A stretch of DNA of 64,000 bases, taken from assembly GCF_035207705.1 (NCBI RefSeq), contig NZ_CP128187.1:1178001-1242000 (forward strand), in the 5' to 3' direction. The stretch comes from Maribacter sp. BPC-D8. GTDB taxonomy: Bacteria; Bacteroidota; Bacteroidia; Flavobacteriales; Flavobacteriaceae. A program made the position numbers and the translations under genes. How positions within the stretch are numbered: the first letter of the stretch is position 1; every line of letters starts with the position of its first letter. This document shows positions 60,435 through 64,000 of the stretch, in pieces. Below the pieces are notes generated by a model, which was given only the letters and a program-made list of their open reading frames with translations, ran no database searches and was not told where the DNA came from.

Positions 60435-63400
60435 CTACTCGTTGTTCAGACCTTTTTCAAGAACAGATTTTATACCCGCTAAATTTTCAGAAAATTCCAT
60501 CATTTGAGAAAGCACTTGTGCCATTTCATTAGCATTACCAAATCCTTTTAGCTTATTATTTTTTACAAATTGTTCTTTAATAGCACTCCAACGGGTATCT
60601 TCTTCTGTTGAAAGATTACCTATTAACTCATTGTACTTTAATAAATTAGCTTCAGCAGAACCGGTCAAAGTTTGTGCTTCGTTCTCGTAATGTGAACGCA
60701 ACATGGTGTTTAGTTCTTTTTCGTTCATGATAGGCACTATCTGAGCAACCAATTTATTCATGTCTCTATAAGAACCTTGAAGTTTAAAAGAAGGCTCTGT
60801 GCGGTATTCGTCTTGCATGGCAGCACTTTTAATGTACGTTGCATTTACTTTCAATAATACATCTCTCACTCTTAACACCTTTTCCAATACCTTTTTATAT
60901 TCCTCAACTTCTTGACTAGAATGGTTGCCAATAAGCTGACCTTCGTCAGACTTAGACTCAATTTGTTCTACCAAGGTATACACATCGTCGAATTCTTTAC
61001 TCGCCAATTGTTGTAAAATAGGATTTGCGGTCAGCGAATTTTCAATGAGACTTAATCTAAACAAGTGTTCTGTTTCACCAATAATATCACCAAGGTTGTA
61101 AATATCGGCACGGTTGGCTAACATATCTGGAATCTGAAATTTCTCTCCACTTTCCGTATATGGGTTACCCGCCATAATTACGCAGAATTTTTTACCGCGT
61201 AAATCGTAGGTTTTTGGCTGACCCTCATAAACACCTTCTATTTTACGAGTACCATCTGATAGTGAAATAAATTTCTGAAGAAACTCCGGATTACAATGCT
61301 GGATATCATCGATATAAAGCATTACGTTATTCCCCATTTCAAAAGCAAGATTCAACTTTTTAAGTTCTTCTCTAGCAGCACTATTCTTTGCCGAAGCAGG
61401 ATCCACATTGGTTACTTCATGACCAATTGCCGGTCCGTTAATCTTAACAAAAATTAAACCTAGGCGATTCGCAATGTACTCCATCAAAGTAGTTTTGCCA
61501 TAACCTGGTGGAGATATCAACAGCAACATTCCCATTCTATCGGTACGTTTGTTCGCCCCTACTGTACCTAACTGTTTGGCTAGATTATTCCCGAAAATTG
61601 GAAGATAAACTTCATCAATTAATTTGTTTCGTACGAAAGAGGTAAGCACTCTAGGCTTAAACTCTTCTAACTTTAAATCGGTCTTTAATTTCTCGGTAAT
61701 TTCAAGTTTTGTCTTTTTAAATTTTAGAAAAGCAGGAACTTCATCTGTTAGAAATAAATTCAACCTAGAGATAAAATCATGATAATTGAATGAATAGATT
61801 CCTTCAACAATTGTTCCATGAGATCCTCTCAAGTCTTTTAAAGCTTCATTAGGTGAAACCGCTTTAATTTTAGAAGCAGATTCGTCTCTAAATAAAATTG
61901 CACCAACAATTTCATTTTCATATCTGTTACTGTCAATTGCGTTTTCAACATCTTTTTTAGATTTTAAAAATGCACCAACCCATTGTTTTACCAAACGAAC
62001 TTTAGATGCAAGTTTAGGAGCTTCTTCAACACTTTTCTTAAACTTTAAATCTGCTTGTTGAGATTTAAGTAATTTTAGAAACTCATCTTTTAATTGAATG
62101 GCGAAACCACTATAAACAAATTCAGAATCTGATTTTAACTCTTCAAATAAATATTCAGCAATATCTGTGCTTAAAAGCGCATCGAATAACTTCGTTTCTT
62201 CGGCAAACACCTCAATTTTCTTTTGTAATTCTACTATAATAGAAGCATACTCTTTAGATTCTGGGAAGTATTGTAAAACCTCGCCAGCGGCTTTTAAACC
62301 CTGGTCCAATTCATCTTTAACATGCTTATCTAAATCATTCCAGAAAAATTGGGCATAACCACGAATTTCTGGTCGGTATGTAAGCAAATCTAATTCATGG
62401 TGCTTATGTACTAAAAGCCTTAGTATTCTTGATGCATCTACATCATGAACACCTTTAATGTAACCTTCAGAATAATCATTTCTACTTTGTTCTTGAACAA
62501 CTTTCAAAAGTTCTTCTTCACTTAGCGGAAGCAAATCATCTTCAGTGAAATTTGTAAATATTTTATACGCTAAATATGCAGCACGATATATGTCATCGGT
62601 TTCCGATACATATTCTTGATCCCACAAATGTCGATTTTTAACGAACGCTTCATTGTTCAGCTCCTTGTAAAAATCGGTACCTGTCAAATGATAGTTAAGT
62701 ACATTGTTATGAAAAACAATTGTTAAGTCTAACTGTTGCTTATTAACTCCGAATTTGTGTTTTCCTAATCGAATTACACTATCACCGTCTTCATAAAGAT
62801 CAAGTTTATCTTTTAACTTTCTTAGGGCATCTTCTCTAGCAGTCTTTAATTGGGTTTCAATTTCTTCAGCTTTACCACTATCATCGAGCTCTTGTAACTG
62901 AGAAATAATATCACGAAGCTTATTGATCATAAGATCAGATGCAAAGTATCCGTTAATTTCTACCGCAGACTTAAAACTCTGAGCCTTTTTCTGAACACCC
63001 TTTAGAATTCTGCCAGATGCATTAGCTAATGCACTAGTTTTTTTATTTCGTTTTTCAATTAAAGAGTTCTTTCTGGCATCAAAAGCAGCATATACCTCTT
63101 CTCTTTTTTCAATAATAGTTTCAATGAACTCTTCAAAATCGGTGAATTTACCCTCGAGCTCTTCTAATTGAATAGATGTTTTTGTTTGATATTCATCACA
63201 CTTTTCTGGTGTAGATGCCATATCTAAATAATTGATGATACTTTGATCAATCAATTTTAACTGAGCGGCAAACTCTGCTTTTGCTTCAGATATACCAAGA
63301 GAATTTCTCTTATTTTTTAAAGCAGCTTTAAGCTCATTTATAGTAGAGAAAATCAATGAAATATCATCGATTATTTTTGTTGAATGCGCAGTGTCTTCAA

Positions 63401-64000
63401 TTTCTAAATTAGAAACAATATCGATCAACATTTCAAGATCGGCGCTGATCTCATTAATTTCTTCTTCTTTCTCTTTTGCTTCAATTACCTTTTCAACTTT
63501 GGCAATAAATTCCTTTTTATCTTTTAAAGCATCATGATACGGTTGTAGCGCATTCGGATTTAAAAGAAATTGAACACATCGTTCAGATATTTTCTTGGTC
63601 TGCTCCCCTATTTGTTCTTCTAGAACCTCTATATATTCTAAATCAATATATCTCACTTCTTTTAGTGAAATAGCTTCGCCTCTTAAAGATCTTAATCTTG
63701 TAAGTAGCGCAACAAATTCATCTATGCTTTTAAAAGAGGTACTCTTAATTTTATTAAATAACTCCTCAGCGTTTTGACGAATTAATTTGGACTGATTTTG
63801 AGCATTCTTTCGAAGTTGTACTACCTTTTCAAATTCATCAATAGCAGCGTTAGATGCTTTGTTGATTTCTTCAATAGGCTCGTTTAATTGATGTGTTTCT
63901 GGTTCAGGTAACCAATAATACGCATCTAATATATCTTTCGAGAACTTAGCAATATCACTATATAGTCCGGCGTAATTATCGTTTTTATTCAATAATGTAA
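60435..64000 (-). CDS. DUF3686-type large AAA ATPase (partial at the 5' end)
   Basis: At least 1185 residues are visible; the reading frame is still open at the window edge (the TTG near 63992 is probably internal), so the N-terminus lies outside. Residues ~1-300 of the visible part are coiled coil; ~430-620 match DUF3686-like sequence; the AAA core follows: Walker A SPPGYGKTTL (~830), Walker B VMLYIDDIQH (~893), sensor VIMAGNPYTESGEKFQIPD and ANRADIYNLGDI. It is annotated as a 'DNA repair ATPase' in relatives, but its role is not proven. It is probably the first gene of the unit with DnaJ-KTSC, helicase and SDR. Confidence 0.88.
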   Translation of the reverse strand, partial: TLLNKNDNYAGLYSDIAKFSKDILDAYYWLPEPETHQLNEPIEEINKASNAAIDEFEKVVQLRKNAQNQSKLIRQNAEELFNKIKSTSFKSIDEFVALLTRLRSLRGEAISLKEVRYIDLEYIEVLEEQIGEQTKKISERCVQFLLNPNALQPYHDALKDKKEFIAKVEKVIEAKEKEEEINEISADLEMLIDIVSNLEIEDTAHSTKIIDDISLIFSTINELKAALKNKRNSLGISEAKAEFAAQLKLIDQSIINYLDMASTPEKCDEYQTKTSIQLEELEGKFTDFEEFIETIIEKREEVYAAFDARKNSLIEKRNKKTSALANASGRILKGVQKKAQSFKSAVEINGYFASDLMINKLRDIISQLQELDDSGKAEEIETQLKTAREDALRKLKDKLDLYEDGDSVIRLGKHKFGVNKQQLDLTIVFHNNVLNYHLTGTDFYKELNNEAFVKNRHLWDQEYVSETDDIYRAAYLAYKIFTNFTEDDLLPLSEEELLKVVQEQSRNDYSEGYIKGVHDVDASRILRLLVHKHHELDLLTYRPEIRGYAQFFWNDLDKHVKDELDQGLKAAGEVLQYFPESKEYASIIVELQKKIEVFAEETKLFDALLSTDIAEYLFEELKSDSEFVYSGFAIQLKDEFLKLLKSQQADLKFKKSVEEAPKLASKVRLVKQWVGAFLKSKKDVENAIDSNRYENEIVGAILFRDESASKIKAVSPNEALKDLRGSHGTIVEGIYSFNYHDFISRLNLFLTDEVPAFLKFKKTKLEITEKLKTDLKLEEFKPRVLTSFVRNKLIDEVYLPIFGNNLAKQLGTVGANKRTDRMGMLLLISPPGYGKTTLMEYIANRLGLIFVKINGPAIGHEVTNVDPASAKNSAAREELKKLNLAFEMGNNVMLYIDDIQHCNPEFLQKFISLSDGTRKIEGVYEGQPKTYDLRGKKFCVIMAGNPYTESGEKFQIPDMLANRADIYNLGDIIGETEHLFRLSLIENSLTANPILQQLASKEFDDVYTLVEQIESKSDEGQLIGNHSSQEVEEYKKVLEKVLRVRDVLLKVNATYIKSAAMQDEYRTEPSFKLQGSYRDMNKLVAQIVPIMNEKELNTMLRSHYENEAQTLTGSAEANLLKYNELIGNLSTEEDTRWSAIKEQFVKNNKLKGFGNANEMAQVLSQMMEFSENLAGIKSVLEKGLNNE

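Overview
The window looks like a chromosomal segment of a marine-type member of the Flavobacteriaceae (Bacteroidota), of the Maribacter/Zobellia kind. Support from the sequence: it is AT-rich, start codons lack Shine-Dalgarno sequences, several promoters match the Bacteroidota pattern (TTTG-like -33, TAnnTTTG -7), lipoproteins carry acidic residues after the lipid cysteine, and families typical of the group occur (LytTR two-component pairs, DUF4494, DUF6090-like, DUF2490, DUF3686, YHYH, CotH). No rRNA, tRNA, CRISPR array, integrase or intact insertion sequence was seen. The genus is an inference.

0-32.6 kb is an accessory, redox/electrophile-oriented region. A six-gene minus-strand operon (147-5760: nitroreductase, alpha/beta hydrolase, tandem ABM monooxygenase, metallo-beta-lactamase-like protein, acetolactate-decarboxylase lipoprotein, CMD/beta-propeller fusion) diverges from an HxlR regulator. 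A second nitroreductase operon 20 kb away (24723-26416, with a quinone-reductase-like MDR enzyme) has the same operator placed identically on its promoter, so the two appear to form one HxlR regulon. Around them lie QorB-like and SDR oxidoreductases, three AraC regulators, SnoaL-like proteins, a crotonase, a 2OG-Fe(II) oxygenase, AlkB, a YcaQ-type DNA glycosylase, a stress group (Dps, CNMP/TrxR-like flavoprotein, UBP zinc finger), and a plus-strand group (SDR, succinate-semialdehyde dehydrogenase, MDR reductase, DJ-1/PfpI). Four decayed genes sit here: a YcaQ tail, a luciferase-like monooxygenase, an AraC tail and a frameshifted Asp/Glu racemase. There is also a five-copy nested-palindrome array (24026-24696) and a related single REP-like element (15362-15420).

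An embedded operon at 9640-13113 encodes a FAH-type membrane hydroxylase/desaturase, a ketosynthase fused to a heme-oxygenase-like di-iron-type domain, and an unknown protein: a candidate lipid or polyketide-like pathway.

32.6-43.4 kb holds surface and envelope genes: YHYH, MORN-type and SCO lipoproteins; EF-hand and CotH-kinase proteins divergent from a LytS/LytTR pair; DUF4494; an AraC regulator facing a PhyH-dioxygenase/TIM-barrel pair; and a GreA/GreB-like factor. 43.5-49.9 kb is a tolC-macA-macB(ATPase, permease)-LytS-LytTR efflux operon. 50-57 kb holds a 997-residue BNR/sortilin-type repeat protein and a three-gene envelope cluster (652-residue unknown, DUF2490, MORN). 57-64 kb holds a degenerate SDR with a zinc ribbon, a DbpA-like DEAD-box helicase, a DnaJ-KTSC protein and a large DUF3686-type AAA ATPase running off the window end.
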